Part shown: piece by piece, positions 17,690 through 26,882 of the stretch | How positions within the stretch are numbered: position 1 is the first letter of the stretch | Layout: the number at the start of each line of letters is the position of its first letter | NCBI RefSeq assembly: GCF_014764385.1 | Contig: NZ_CP061714.1 | Location: 1,736,001 to 1,800,000, forward strand | DNA: 64,000 bases | Reading direction: 5' to 3' | DNA from: Luteimonas sp. MC1825 | Lineage (GTDB): Bacteria > Pseudomonadota > Gammaproteobacteria > Xanthomonadales > Xanthomonadaceae | Notes under the pieces: model-generated | What the model saw: only the letters and a program-made list of their open reading frames with translations | Database searches by the model: none | What the model was told of the DNA's origin: nothing | Position numbers and translations under genes: made by a program

Positions 17690-17739
17690 CACGTTTCCCC
17701 TTGCGTGTGTTGTCGGTCAGTCAAGTCCGTTCTTCATCC

Positions 17740-18700
17740 CTAGACATAGCCACCATCCTGCTCCTGCGCCCTTCCCAGCGCCACCAGCATCTCCAACAGC
17801 CTGGGCAGCCGCTTCTTCCAAGGGCCGCGCGCAGTGAACCTGGCGGCAAGCGCATCAATCGAGAGCGGCACCGGGCTTGCAGCGATGACTTCCGCGACGG
17901 CGCGGACCTGGTCGACAGCGTCCTTCGGCCACGGCTGGGGTTTGGTTGCCGGAGCGGCAGCGAGTTCGGGGTCGGTCTCGGAGGCTTCGCCAGCGTCGCG
18001 GTCACTGTCGAAGCTGACATGTCCGGGTTCGCGCTCGCGGACCGCGTCGGGGTTCTGGAAATCCGGGCGCAGCCAGCGGATAAGGCCGCGTGCCTCCTCG
18101 GCGGCGCGCTCGGCATTAAAGGCAACAAGCCGCTCAGGAATCACTTCGTCGAAACTGCGCTTCGCGTCTTCGCGAGAGACGCCTTCGTCCGGCGCGGCCG
18201 TGCCGTGCACCACACGCAGCAGCGGCAGCAAATCGCCCCAGCCGTAGGCGTACAAAACGGCCTCGTCGAGCTCGTCGTGCAACTGACGGAGAACGGAGAC
18301 CAGCCCCTGCTCGTGGATCGCGCGCTCTTTCGCGATCAATGGCTGGCCGCTGCGCAGGGGTCGAGCACGTTGTAGATGCCGGTCAGGGTCAGGCGGGGAT
18401 GGGCGGCCTGCTGACGCTTGCGATGGGCGTCGAGCTGATCGGCGAGGTTGCCGATGCGCACGGAAGGGCCGTAGGTTTCGGTCTTGGCGGTGGTGCCATC
18501 CGGATTGAGGAGGGCGACGCCAATGGGGCCGCCGAACTTATCGGCAGCGTGCAGATCTGGCAAAGGGAATGGCTCGAAGCAGCGGGTCTTGTTGTAGACA
18601 GGATCGTTTCCTACACCCATTCGCTCGCCAGATGCCAAGGACCAACCGCGATGAACTTCGGACGACAAGACGCCCAGCGTCACTCCATCTGACAGTGCGG
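17740..18700 (-). pseudogene. Truncated, frameshifted C-terminus of an MmeI-like type II DNA methyltransferase
   Basis: Two minus-strand frames together encode the C-terminal part of a class I SAM-dependent DNA methyltransferase of the MmeI/YeeA type. The first gives [38 protein letters not shown] and [20 protein letters not shown]. The second continues [19 protein letters not shown] and ELDEAVLYAYGWGD to a stop at 17740. The frames switch at a run of four G (18357-18360), consistent with loss of one base. The catalytic N-terminal several hundred residues are absent. It is the relic of a restriction-modification enzyme and cannot methylate DNA. The exact upstream boundary is uncertain. Confidence 0.8.
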
Positions 18701-18987
18701 CGATGCCCTGCCATCGCGCGATGAACGCTGCGGCAGTGGCGCCGTCGGCCACGTGCGTGTCGTCTGCTGCTTCAGTCACCAGTTGGGCCCCCCGCCCTCC
18801 ATGGCTGCACGGAGCATACGCGAGAGGCGTCACCGATGGCACTTGATGCACGCTGGCGGCAATTCATCGATGAGCGGTGAACCGGTTCACATTGACACTC
18901 GCGTATTCAAGCAAACCACACGGAAATCTCACCCCACCAGGATCAGTGTCGACTCACTCGACATGGTGCCGAGCAAGGAGAATTTTC

Positions 18988-19203
18988 ATGGGCAACAACA
19001 CCCAGAACGAGCGTGACCAGGACAAGCAGCACAAGCAGCAGGGCACGCAAGGCCAGCAGCAGGACCAGAACCAGCAGGGCCAGAACCAGGGTCAGGACCA
19101 GGACCAGGACCAGCAGCGTGACCAGAACCGGACGCGCAGCCAGCAGGACCAGCAGCAGGGCCAGAATCAGAAGGGCGGCAAGCAGGATCAATCCCGCAAT
19201 TGA
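18988..19203 (+). CDS. Small Gln/Asp/Asn-rich disordered protein
   Basis: This 71-aa low-complexity protein consists largely of Gln, Asp, Asn, Lys and Arg in degenerate QDQ/GQN repeats and ends in KGGKQDQSRN. It has no Cys, Trp or hydrophobic core, so it should be intrinsically disordered and very soluble. An AAGGAG site sits 7 nt before the ATG, and a strong terminator lies just downstream, so the unit looks genuinely expressed. The composition recalls small stress or desiccation hydrophilins and KGG-motif proteins, but no family can be assigned with confidence. Confidence 0.75.
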   Translation: MGNNTQNERDQDKQHKQQGTQGQQQDQNQQGQNQGQDQDQDQQRDQNRTRSQQDQQQGQNQKGGKQDQSRN

Positions 19204-19223
19204 TTGAACTCACATCCGAGACC

Positions 19224-19253
19224 AGAAGAGCCCCCACCGGGGCTCTTCTCGTT
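19224..19253 (+). terminator. Rho-independent terminator of the Gln-rich small gene
   Basis: The perfect 11-bp stem AGAAGAGCCCC / GGGGCTCTTCT encloses a CACC loop and is followed by CGTTT. It lies 20 bp after the stop of the small Gln-rich gene and before the convergent S9 peptidase gene. Confidence 0.85.
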
Positions 19254-19299
19254 TCGCGCAATACGCCTGCGGGCCATCGGCCCGCAGGCGCTGCAATCG

Positions 19300-21366
19300 C
19301 TACTTGCGGATTACCTGCGCGTGGCCTTTCAGTGCTTCAGCGAGGCCCGGCACGCCGTCCGCCCCGGTGGGCACGCTGATGCTGGAGCCGGTGAACTCGG
19401 CACCGATCGGCTCGGCACGACCACCGAGGCACGTGGCGAGGAAGCCTTCGGCCACGGCGTTGAACGCCTTGTTGTTTTCCGGCCGCGCAAAGCCATGGCC
19501 TTCGTCGGGGAACAGCACGTAGGTCACCGGGATGTTGTTGGCGGTCATGGCCTTGACGATCTGGTCGCTCTCGTCCTGCTTCACGCGCGGGTCGTTGGCG
19601 CCCTGCCCGATCAGCAGCGGCTTGCTGATGCGGTCGGCATGCGTCAGCGGCGAACGCTCGGTGAGCCACTTCTTGCCTTCCTCGGTACGCGGGTCGCCCA
19701 TGCGCTTGGCGAGCTGCTCATAGAAGCTGGCCCAGTACGGCGGCACGGTACTGAGCAGGGTGTTGAGATTGGACGGGCCGACGATGTCCACGCCGCAGGC
19801 GAAGGTGTCGGGCGTGAACGTGAGGCCGGTGAGCGTTGCGTAGCCGCCGTAGCTGCCGCCCATGATGGCAACCTGGTCGGCCGTGGTGACGCCCTCGTCC
19901 ACCGCCCACTGCACGGCATCCAGCAGGTCGTCGTGCATCTTGGCCGCCCACTCGCCGTTGCCGGCATTGGTGAACTCCTTGCCGAAGCCGGTGGAGCCGC
20001 GGAAGTTGACCGTCAGCGTGGCGTAGCCGCGGTTGGCCAGCCACTGGTTGAAGCCGCTGTAGCCGTACTCGTCGCGCGCCCAGGGCCCGCCGTGCACCAG
20101 CAGCACCAGCGGCACGGCCACGTCGGCCTTGCCGTCGCCGTTGGCATCGGCACTCCTGGGCAGGGACAGATAGCTGACCAGCGTCTTGCCGTCGCGCGAG
20201 GTGATCTCCTGCGGCCACTGCGGCACCAGCGGCTTGCCGTCCAGTGCGGGGCGTGCGGAGAACAGCTTGGTCAGCGTGCCGCCGGCCGCACGGTCGTAGC
20301 GGTAATAGACCACCGGCGCATCGGCGGCGGAATAGGTGACGATCCAGGTGCTGTCATCCAGCGTGCGCGCGTTCACCCCGACCTCGCCGGGGCCGATGGC
20401 CTGCAGCTTGTCGAGATCCGCGGCGATGGCCGGGTCTACCGCCTGCCACTCTTCGCGCAGGTAGTTCACCGCAACCGCCTGTACCTTGCCAGTGGTCGGG
20501 TGGGCGATGGCCTGGCCGACGTCGGCACGCGCGTCCTCCAGCACCAGCGCGCGTTCGCCGCTGGCAACATCGACGGCGTACAGCGCGGAGGTGTTGCGGC
20601 CACGCGAATCCAGCATGTACAGCGTGCTGCCGTCGGCGGTCAGGCCGGCGGGCTGGGTGGTCATGGAATCCTCGAACGGGATGTCCGAATAGACCTTCCA
20701 GCCGCCCTGGCCGTCCGGCTGCAGGATGTCCTGCCCGCCATCGGCGCGTGCACGCGTGGCGTAGCGCACCTGCAAACCGTCGTCGGCCAGGTAGCCGCCG
20801 ATCTCGTCGTCGTTCTTCTCCACCAGCGTGCGTTCGCCGCTGGCCAGGTCGACCTTGTAGAGGTCGTGCCACTTCGGGTCACGATCGTTCATGCCCACCA
20901 GCAGCGTGCCGGGGTGCGCGTGGCTTGCGCCCGACACCTGCGCGGTGGTCTTGGGGAACGGGGTCAGGTCGGTGGTCTTGCCCGTCGCGACGTTGACGCT
21001 GAAAAGGTGGAAGTCCTCGTCGCCGCCGCTGTCACGCAGGTACAGCAGCGTGTCCGGCAGGTACGACCAGAAGTAATTGCGGATGCCGCGCGCGGTGTCC
21101 CTGGTGACCGCACGCGCGGCGGCCGGGTTGTCGGCCGGCGCCACCCAGACATTCATCACGCCGTCCACCGGCGCCACCCAGCTGAGGGTCCTGCCGTCGG
21201 GGCTGATCATCACCATTGCGCGCTCGGGGTTGCCGAACAGCGCCTCGCGCTTGATCAGCTCCACGCCGGCGATGCGCTCGGCGGCGGTGGGCGTGGCCTG
21301 CGCGAGCGCGGTGGAAACGGACATGGCAAGCACCAGGCCTGCGACGGGAACAAGCGGTCGTTGCAT
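19300..21366 (-). CDS. Exported S9-family prolyl oligopeptidase-like serine peptidase
   Basis: This 688-aa protein starts with a Sec signal peptide (about 1-22, cleavage after TALAQA). A beta-propeller (about 30-420) follows, then the alpha/beta-hydrolase catalytic domain. The nucleophile is Ser505 in GGSYGGYA. A catalytic Asp (GANDPRVK) and His (FPDEGHGFARPEN) follow. The LVHGGPWARDEYG oxyanion segment is typical of the acylaminoacyl/dipeptidyl peptidase (S9C) branch. It degrades peptides in the periplasm. Such enzymes are abundant in Xanthomonadaceae, which live on protein-rich substrates. It is a single-gene unit. Confidence 0.95.
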   Translation of the reverse strand: MQRPLVPVAGLVLAMSVSTALAQATPTAAERIAGVELIKREALFGNPERAMVMISPDGRTLSWVAPVDGVMNVWVAPADNPAAARAVTRDTARGIRNYFWSYLPDTLLYLRDSGGDEDFHLFSVNVATGKTTDLTPFPKTTAQVSGASHAHPGTLLVGMNDRDPKWHDLYKVDLASGERTLVEKNDDEIGGYLADDGLQVRYATRARADGGQDILQPDGQGGWKVYSDIPFEDSMTTQPAGLTADGSTLYMLDSRGRNTSALYAVDVASGERALVLEDARADVGQAIAHPTTGKVQAVAVNYLREEWQAVDPAIAADLDKLQAIGPGEVGVNARTLDDSTWIVTYSAADAPVVYYRYDRAAGGTLTKLFSARPALDGKPLVPQWPQEITSRDGKTLVSYLSLPRSADANGDGKADVAVPLVLLVHGGPWARDEYGYSGFNQWLANRGYATLTVNFRGSTGFGKEFTNAGNGEWAAKMHDDLLDAVQWAVDEGVTTADQVAIMGGSYGGYATLTGLTFTPDTFACGVDIVGPSNLNTLLSTVPPYWASFYEQLAKRMGDPRTEEGKKWLTERSPLTHADRISKPLLIGQGANDPRVKQDESDQIVKAMTANNIPVTYVLFPDEGHGFARPENNKAFNAVAEGFLATCLGGRAEPIGAEFTGSSISVPTGADGVPGLAEALKGHAQVIRK

Positions 21367-21489
21367 GTGGAACTCCTTGGGTGTGTCGGACAGGCGCGGT
21401 GGATCGTCTCAGTAGAGCACCCGGGGGAGCGCGCTGGCATATGCCGGCTGGCAGGGGGACCACTGCCATGACCCATGCAGCTGGCGCGG

Positions 21490-22107
21490 TCAGGGTGCGG
21501 GCGCCTCGGGCGCGGCGTACGTGCCCACCAGCCGCGCCCTGCCCAGCACATGGCCGCGCATCGCCTTGACCAGCGCGTTGCGATCGGCATCGGCGGCGAT
21601 ATCGAGCGTGGTATCCAGGGCGAACAGCTGCACGTGGTAGTGGTGCACGCCGCTGCCCGCCGGCGGCTTGGGACCGAAGTAGCCGGTGGACCCGCGGTCG
21701 TTGAGGCCCTGCTGCATGCCGTCCGGAGCGGCCAGCACGGGCTCCGGGGCGAGGCCCGCGGGCAATGCGGCAACCCCGGCCGGGATGTTCCAGGCCACCC
21801 AGTGCACGTAGGGCGCTGGCCGGTCGGCATCCGGGTCTTCCATCAGCAGCGCAAACGAGGCCGCGCCCGCCACGGGCTGCCAGGCCAGCGCCAGCGACAC
21901 GTCGTCGCCATATGCGCTGTGGCGCAGCGGGATCGCCTGGCCGTCGGCGAAGGATGTCGAGGTCAGTGCGAAGTCGCCAACACCCGCGGCCTGTGCCACG
22001 GCACCGTCGAACGCGAGCGAAGCATCTTCGCCGCGGCACGCCGCGAGTGCGGCCAACAGGCTCGCGAGGGCGAGCGGAAACAGTGCGCGTCGGCGCGTCG
22101 AGGTCAT
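21490..22107 (-). CDS. YbhB/YbcL-family (PEBP-fold) lipoprotein
   Basis: This 205-aa protein has a lipoprotein signal (LLAALAAC, lipid Cys near residue 23) and a phosphatidylethanolamine-binding-protein fold. Its signatures are DPDADRPAPYVHWVAWNIP and STGYFGPKPPAGSGVHHYHVQLFAL. Bacterial members (YbhB, YbcL) have no settled function. Being lipid-anchored, this one would sit in the periplasm or outer membrane. ATG 22107 is chosen by its signal peptide; codons further upstream overlap the next gene. A second candidate ATG is at 22116. Confidence 0.92.
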   Translation of the reverse strand: MTSTRRRALFPLALASLLAALAACRGEDASLAFDGAVAQAAGVGDFALTSTSFADGQAIPLRHSAYGDDVSLALAWQPVAGAASFALLMEDPDADRPAPYVHWVAWNIPAGVAALPAGLAPEPVLAAPDGMQQGLNDRGSTGYFGPKPPAGSGVHHYHVQLFALDTTLDIAADADRNALVKAMRGHVLGRARLVGTYAAPEAPAP

Positions 22108-22171
22108 GGGTGGCATCCCGTTGTCGCGTGGCATGGGCAGCACGCGTGAACGAGGCGCAAGGCGCGTGTGC

Positions 22172-23647
22172 CTATCGGGACAACGCGTTCCGCAGCATGC
22201 GCAGGTCAGCCAGGAACGCATCCCTGGCCGCTGGCTGTTCGGCCGCGGGCAGCCGCAGCAGGTACGAGGGATGCACCGTGGCCAACACCGCGGTGCCATC
22301 GGCGAGCGGGTGCCAGCGGCCGCGCTCGCGGAGCACGGCAAAGCCCGCACCGAGCAGCGCCTGCGCCGCCATCGCGCCCAGGCACAGCACGAAGCGCGGG
22401 CGCAGCTGTGCGAGTTCCGCCTCCAGCCATGGGCGGCAGGCAGCCTGCTCGCCGGCATCGGCGCGCACGTGCAGGCGGTGCTTGCCGCGCGGGGCGTACT
22501 TGAAGTGCTTGACCGTGTTGGTGACATACAGCGTGCCCCGGTCGATGCCGACCTCGTGCAGCGCGCGTGCGAACAGCTGGCCCGCCGGGCCCACGAACGG
22601 GCGGCCTGCCAGGTCTTCCTGGTCGCCGGGCTGCTCGCCGATCACCATCACACGCGCGTCGGCCGGGCCTTCGCCGGGCACCGCCTGCGTGGCGGGACGC
22701 CACAGCGCGCAGGCGCGGCACGCGGACACCGCCTGGTGCACGCCGTCAAGGCCACCAGCCGGGAGCGCTCGCGAGGGCAGGTCCGGGGCCGGGAACGCCT
22801 TGCGCGGCACCGTCGGCGCCGCGTCCACCAACTGCTGCATGCGCGCGCCGGCATCGCGGACCAGCGCCGGGATCAGCGACGTTTCCGGCATGTTCTTCCA
22901 GTAGCGCCGCGGCATTTCCTTGACCATCGCGTCCACCTTGAGCCGCGCCGGGTTGAAGATGTTGGCGTAGTACACGCGCCACAGGTCTTCCAGCGCGTCG
23001 CCGTCGGGCGCGTCGCCGCGGTGCGCGCCCTCGCCCAGGTGCAGGGCCTCGCGATCCCAGTGGGCGCTGCGCGCGGGCGTGAGGATCGACCAGCGCATGC
23101 CGGCAAAGCGGCGCACGAAGAACGGCGCGACCTGCGGCAGCACGTCGTGCTCCGGCTCGAACCACGCGATGTAGACCGCGCCGCGGGCGTCGGCCACTTC
23201 GCGAAATCGTACGAAGGCCTTCATCTTGTGCTTCTCGCGGCTCACCGCCTTGGCGGCATCGTGCGCCCAGGCCACGTCCGGATCGGTGGCCATGGCCAGC
23301 AGCTCGCGTTCACCGTGCACAAGCCGCCACAACAGGCGATAGAGCCGCGCGTGCCGCTGCGGATCGGCGTGGGCGATGACCAGTGTGGCGAGCGCCAGGA
23401 ACTCGCGTGGCACGCGTGGCGCGCGCGACACGGCCGCGCGCGCGGGGAATGCCCCCGCGCCGGCGGGTCCAGACGTGGCGAGAACGTCCGCATCGATTGT
23501 CGGAGACGTCATCCCGCCGAGCAGATCACCCTGCGCTCCACCCTCCCACAACACCTCGGCCGGCGGCACGGCGGCCAACAGCAGGCCGCGTGCCGCTTCG
23601 CGCCACTGCGCGAGGTCCGCAGCATCGTCGAGGATGACGCGGCGCAT
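22172..23647 (-). CDS. DUF4130 - UdgX-family uracil-DNA glycosylase fusion
   Basis: This 491-aa protein has two parts. Residues about 1-250 match the TIGR03915/DUF4130 domain that accompanies radical SAM DNA-repair proteins (KHKMKAFVRFREV, YIAWFEPEHDVLP, YYANIFNPARLKVDAMVKEMP). Residues about 280-490 form a UdgX-type uracil-DNA glycosylase domain with GEQPGDQEDLAGRPFVGPAG and the HPSYLLR motif. The UdgX-specific KRRIH loop appears here as GKHRLH, retaining the His that forms the covalent uracil-DNA adduct in mycobacterial UdgX. The start overlaps the stop of the upstream radical SAM gene as TGATG, so the two are translationally coupled. The predicted role is repair of deaminated or modified DNA. 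Confidence 0.93.
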   Translation of the reverse strand: MRRVILDDAADLAQWREAARGLLLAAVPPAEVLWEGGAQGDLLGGMTSPTIDADVLATSGPAGAGAFPARAAVSRAPRVPREFLALATLVIAHADPQRHARLYRLLWRLVHGERELLAMATDPDVAWAHDAAKAVSREKHKMKAFVRFREVADARGAVYIAWFEPEHDVLPQVAPFFVRRFAGMRWSILTPARSAHWDREALHLGEGAHRGDAPDGDALEDLWRVYYANIFNPARLKVDAMVKEMPRRYWKNMPETSLIPALVRDAGARMQQLVDAAPTVPRKAFPAPDLPSRALPAGGLDGVHQAVSACRACALWRPATQAVPGEGPADARVMVIGEQPGDQEDLAGRPFVGPAGQLFARALHEVGIDRGTLYVTNTVKHFKYAPRGKHRLHVRADAGEQAACRPWLEAELAQLRPRFVLCLGAMAAQALLGAGFAVLRERGRWHPLADGTAVLATVHPSYLLRLPAAEQPAARDAFLADLRMLRNALSR

Positions 23648-24870
23648 CAGTGCCCGAACAGATCCGGCTGCCGCGGCGGCGCGGCCATCGCGGCGCGCAG
23701 CACCACGCTTTCCACGTCGCCGCGCGGTCGATGGTCCGGCGTGCAGATGAAGGGTGACACCTTGCCCATCGCCACGCGCAGGCGCACCAGGTCGTCGTAG
23801 CGCAGGCGGCGGTGGCGGCGCATCACCAGCAGCTTGTGCACGGTCTTGGCGCCGAGCCCCGGCACGCGCAGCAGCATCTCGCGCGGCGCGGTGTCGAGGT
23901 CTACCGGGAACTGCTCGCGGTGGCGCAGCGCCCACGCAAGCTTGGGGTCGATGTCGAGATCGAGCATGCCGTCGGCACCCGGCGGCGCGATCTCGCCGAC
24001 CTCGAAGCCGTAGAAGCGCATCAGCCAGTCGGCCTGGTAGAGGCGGTGCTCGCGCAGCAGCGGCGGTGGCCGCAGCGGCAGCGCGCGCGAGGCGTCCGGG
24101 ATCGGGCTGAAGGCCGAGAAGTACACACGCCTGAGGCGGTAGCTGTTGTAGAGCGTGCTGCTCGTTTCCAGCACGTCGCGGTCACTGGCGGCATCCGCGC
24201 CGACGATCATCTGCGTGCTCTGCCCGGCCGGCGCGAAGCGGGGCGCCTGCTTCTCGGCCTTGGCTTCCTCGATGCCCAGCCGCAGCCGGCCCATCGACCG
24301 GCGGATGCCTCGCGCGTCCTTCTCCGGCGCCAGCGCCTTCAGCCCACCCTCGGTGGGCATCTCGACGTTGATGCTCAACCGGTCGGCCCAGCGGCCGGCG
24401 GCGGCCAGCAGTTCCGGCGAGGCGTCGGGGATGGTCTTGAGGTGGATGTAGCCGCGGAACTTCTCTTCCACGCGCAGCCGCCGCGCCACCTCCACCAGCT
24501 GCTCCATGGTGTAGTCGCCGGACTGGATGATGCCCGACGACAGGAACAGGCCCTCGATGTAGTTGCGCCGGTAGAAATCCATGGTCAGCCGCACGACTTC
24601 TTCGACGTTGAAGCGTGCGCGGCGCACGTTGGAGCTGCGCCGGTTGATGCAGTAGGCGCAGTCGTAGATGCAGAAGTTGGTGAGCAGGATCTTCAGCAGC
24701 GAGATGCAGCGGCCGTCGGGCGCGTAGGCGTGGCAGATGCCCATGCCTCCGGTGGAGCCGATGCCGCCGGGCGTGCCGCGCGCGTCGCGCTTTGCGCCGC
24801 CACTGGACGAGCAGGACGCGTCGTATTTGGCGGCATCGGCCAGCACGGCGAGCTTGTCGGTGAGCTGCAT
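23647..24870 (-). CDS. Putative DNA modification/repair radical SAM protein
   Basis: This 407-aa protein carries the radical SAM cluster motif CIYDCAYC, placed after an N-terminal Gly/Ser-rich segment (GGIGSTGGMGICHAYAPDG). A TIM-barrel core follows (LSINVEMPTEGGL, GQSTQMIVGAD), and a C-terminal helix-hairpin-helix segment, LLRVPGLGAKTVHKLL, suits DNA binding. It fits the TIGR03916 family, which is almost always encoded with the DUF4130/UdgX partner found here. ATG 24870 (MQLTDKLAVLADAAKYDA) is the family start. The reaction is unproven; a radical-based repair or modification of nucleic acid is the usual prediction. Confidence 0.93.
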   Translation of the reverse strand: MQLTDKLAVLADAAKYDASCSSSGGAKRDARGTPGGIGSTGGMGICHAYAPDGRCISLLKILLTNFCIYDCAYCINRRSSNVRRARFNVEEVVRLTMDFYRRNYIEGLFLSSGIIQSGDYTMEQLVEVARRLRVEEKFRGYIHLKTIPDASPELLAAAGRWADRLSINVEMPTEGGLKALAPEKDARGIRRSMGRLRLGIEEAKAEKQAPRFAPAGQSTQMIVGADAASDRDVLETSSTLYNSYRLRRVYFSAFSPIPDASRALPLRPPPLLREHRLYQADWLMRFYGFEVGEIAPPGADGMLDLDIDPKLAWALRHREQFPVDLDTAPREMLLRVPGLGAKTVHKLLVMRRHRRLRYDDLVRLRVAMGKVSPFICTPDHRPRGDVESVVLRAAMAAPPRQPDLFGH

Positions 24871-24988
24871 CGGCGGAGGGTCCCAGGAGGACGTCTCGCG
24901 TGGTGAGACCGGCACCCCCAGGCCGGTTCATCAAACTGAACTCCGTGCGGGTCGCTACACTGCCTGCCCCGATTCCCGGCGTTGCCCG

Positions 24989-25711
24989 ATGTCCGATCCT
25001 GTTCGACTGGCCAAACGCGTGGCCGACCTGGCCCGCTGCTCACGCATCGAGGCCGAGCAGTACATCAAGGGCGGCGGGGTGTCGGTGGACGGCCGCGTGG
25101 TGGAGGATCCGGCGCACCCGGTGACCGCCGAAACCGTCGACCTCGACCCCGCGGCGAAGCTCGAGACGGTGGAGCCGGCAACCATCCTGCTGCACAAGCC
25201 GGTCGGCTACGACGCCATCAGCGGCCGCCGCGCCGCGGCGGGGCTGGTGCAGCCGGAAACGCGCTGGGAGGACGACCCGACCGGCGAGCGCCTGCTCGAG
25301 CGCCATTTCCACCGCCTGACGCCACTGGTGCCGCTGGATGCCGACGCCAGCGGCCTGATGGTGTTCACCCAGGATGGACGCGTGTGGCGGCGCCTGACCG
25401 AGGACGGCGACGAGATCGAACACGAGTACGTGGTCGAGGTGAGCGGCGACATCGCGCCCTACGGCCTGCGCCGGCTGTGCCACGGCCTGCACTACGGCGG
25501 CCGCGCGCTGCCACCGTGCAAGGTCAGCTGGCAGAACGAGATCCGCCTGCGCTTCGCCATCAAGGGCGCGCAGGGCGGGCAGCTGCGCGACATGTGCGCG
25601 CAGGTGGGGCTGGAGGTGGTGGCGATCCGCCGCATCCGCATCGGCAAGGTGCCGCTGGCGAAGATGCCGGTGGGCACGTGGCGCTACCTGCCGGCGGGCG
25701 AACGCTTCTGA
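24989..25711 (+). CDS. rRNA pseudouridine synthase, RsuA/RluB/RluF family
   Basis: This 240-aa enzyme isomerises a specific rRNA uridine to pseudouridine. An S4 RNA-binding domain (about 5-60, RLAKRVADLARCSRIEAEQY, with VSVDGRVV) is joined to a catalytic domain. The conserved motif I is HKPVGYDAIS, and the active-site Asp lies in PLDADASGLMVFTQDG. The C-terminal region ends with the GGQLRDM, IRRIRIG and LAKMPVGTWRYL sequence typical of the RluF/RluB branch. It is divergent from the radical SAM gene across 118 bp. The exact target uridine cannot be read from sequence. Confidence 0.93.
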   Translation: MSDPVRLAKRVADLARCSRIEAEQYIKGGGVSVDGRVVEDPAHPVTAETVDLDPAAKLETVEPATILLHKPVGYDAISGRRAAAGLVQPETRWEDDPTGERLLERHFHRLTPLVPLDADASGLMVFTQDGRVWRRLTEDGDEIEHEYVVEVSGDIAPYGLRRLCHGLHYGGRALPPCKVSWQNEIRLRFAIKGAQGGQLRDMCAQVGLEVVAIRRIRIGKVPLAKMPVGTWRYLPAGERF

Positions 25712-25718
25712 GCCCGCG

Positions 25719-26276
25719 TCAGCCGCGCCAGTTGGCGTGCGTGCGCCAGAACTCCACGCTGGCGCGGTAGGCCTCGCGGTCGATGGCAACACCGGAGCCG
25801 CCTTCGTCCACGCCCAAGGCGTTGCGCATCATGGTGATCGGCGCCATCGGCGTTTCCACCGGCTCCGCGGTGTACATGCAGCCCACCACGCCCCAGTCGG
25901 CGTCGATCACCGTGCCCTCCTCCGCCAGCTGCCCACGGCTGTAGAGGATCACGATCAGGTAGTCGGCGACCGGCGGCTCCAGGCCTTCGAACCAGCGCAC
26001 CAGCACCGGCAGCTCGGCGCGCGTGCGCGCTTCGTAGTCGGAGCGCAGCAGGTGGCGGTTGGCGTCGCTGATCGGCACCGCCAGGCAGCGGGTGCTTGTC
26101 CAGTTGCGGTGCACATGCAGCTTGCAGAACGGCGCGTAGCCGTCGAGCACCTGCAGTGGCGGCACGGCGTTGAGGTGGCGCTCGAACGCCTCGGGCGTGC
26201 AGTCCTGGATGGTGTTGCCGCGCGGCTCGCGCGGGAACAGGCGGGCGCGGGCGAAACCGGTGAGGACGATGGTCAT
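25719..26276 (-). CDS. DUF3228-family protein
   Basis: This 185-aa protein matches DUF3228 in length and sequence style (GYAPFCKLHVHRNWTSTRC, PVADYLIVILYSRGQL, PITMMRNALGVDEGGSGV). These soluble proteins have no known function. Its ATG overlaps the stop of the upstream DUF6151 gene as ATGA, so the two form a coupled pair. It converges with the pseudouridine synthase gene. Confidence 0.88.
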   Translation of the reverse strand: MTIVLTGFARARLFPREPRGNTIQDCTPEAFERHLNAVPPLQVLDGYAPFCKLHVHRNWTSTRCLAVPISDANRHLLRSDYEARTRAELPVLVRWFEGLEPPVADYLIVILYSRGQLAEEGTVIDADWGVVGCMYTAEPVETPMAPITMMRNALGVDEGGSGVAIDREAYRASVEFWRTHANWRG

Positions 26277-26869
26277 GCGGGCGGTGCGCTGGCCGCGGCG
26301 CGCTCCTGCAGCGTCAGCACCCGCGGCTCGGCCACCGGCCGCGATGACCCGGCTTCAAAGAACGGGTTGTCCGCGCCGCGGCCGCGCAGCCTTGCCGCGG
26401 CCACGCCCGCCATGATGCGCAGCACGCCGAGCGTCGTGCGCACTGGCGTGGCCGCCACCTGGCCCTCGGCGGACGCGGTGTGGAGCGCGATGCGCGACGG
26501 CCCGAACGCGGCATCCACCTCGTCGGGCGCAGCGGCGACGCAGTGTGCGAGCACGCCCACGTAGGGCAGCGAGCGCTCGCGTGGCGTATTGGCGATGGGC
26601 GTGTTGCAGCAGGCCGCGTACCAGCGCAGCAGGCCCCTGGGGCTGAGCGACAGGCAGGCCAGCTGCGCACCGCCGGCGGTGATGCGCAGGCCGGCGGGCA
26701 GCATGGCGATGATGTCCGCGCCGCCATGGGCATCGAGCACCTCGGCGCGGCCGAGCGTGCGCGCGGAGGCGCGGCAGTCGCGGCAGTAGCAGGTGGCGCG
26801 GACGTAGGCGTGGCGGGGCGTGATCTTGCCCTGCAGGGTGCCGCACGCGCACTGGAACGGGATCGTCAT
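26273..26869 (-). CDS. DUF6151 / GFA-like zinc protein
   Basis: This 198-aa protein has the CxC...CxxC layout of GFA-type or DUF6151 zinc proteins. CACG near the N-terminus and CYCRDC around residue 28 form a zinc knuckle, and a later CC in WYAACCNTPIAN completes the family pattern. ATG 26869 (MTIPFQCACGTLQGK) is chosen over an upstream codon because the conserved domain starts there. The reaction is unknown. It is coupled to DUF3228 downstream, and the LD-carboxypeptidase gene lies just upstream in the same direction. Confidence 0.87.
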   Translation of the reverse strand: MTIPFQCACGTLQGKITPRHAYVRATCYCRDCRASARTLGRAEVLDAHGGADIIAMLPAGLRITAGGAQLACLSLSPRGLLRWYAACCNTPIANTPRERSLPYVGVLAHCVAAAPDEVDAAFGPSRIALHTASAEGQVAATPVRTTLGVLRIMAGVAAARLRGRGADNPFFEAGSSRPVAEPRVLTLQERAAASAPPA

Positions 26870-26882
26870 GGCACGCCCCGCG

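Noticed and set aside
18700..18851. N-terminal extension of the broken methyltransferase frame
   Set aside because: The first ~50 codons show no methyltransferase similarity by eye and may be unrelated sequence at the deletion border, so they were not included in the pseudogene.
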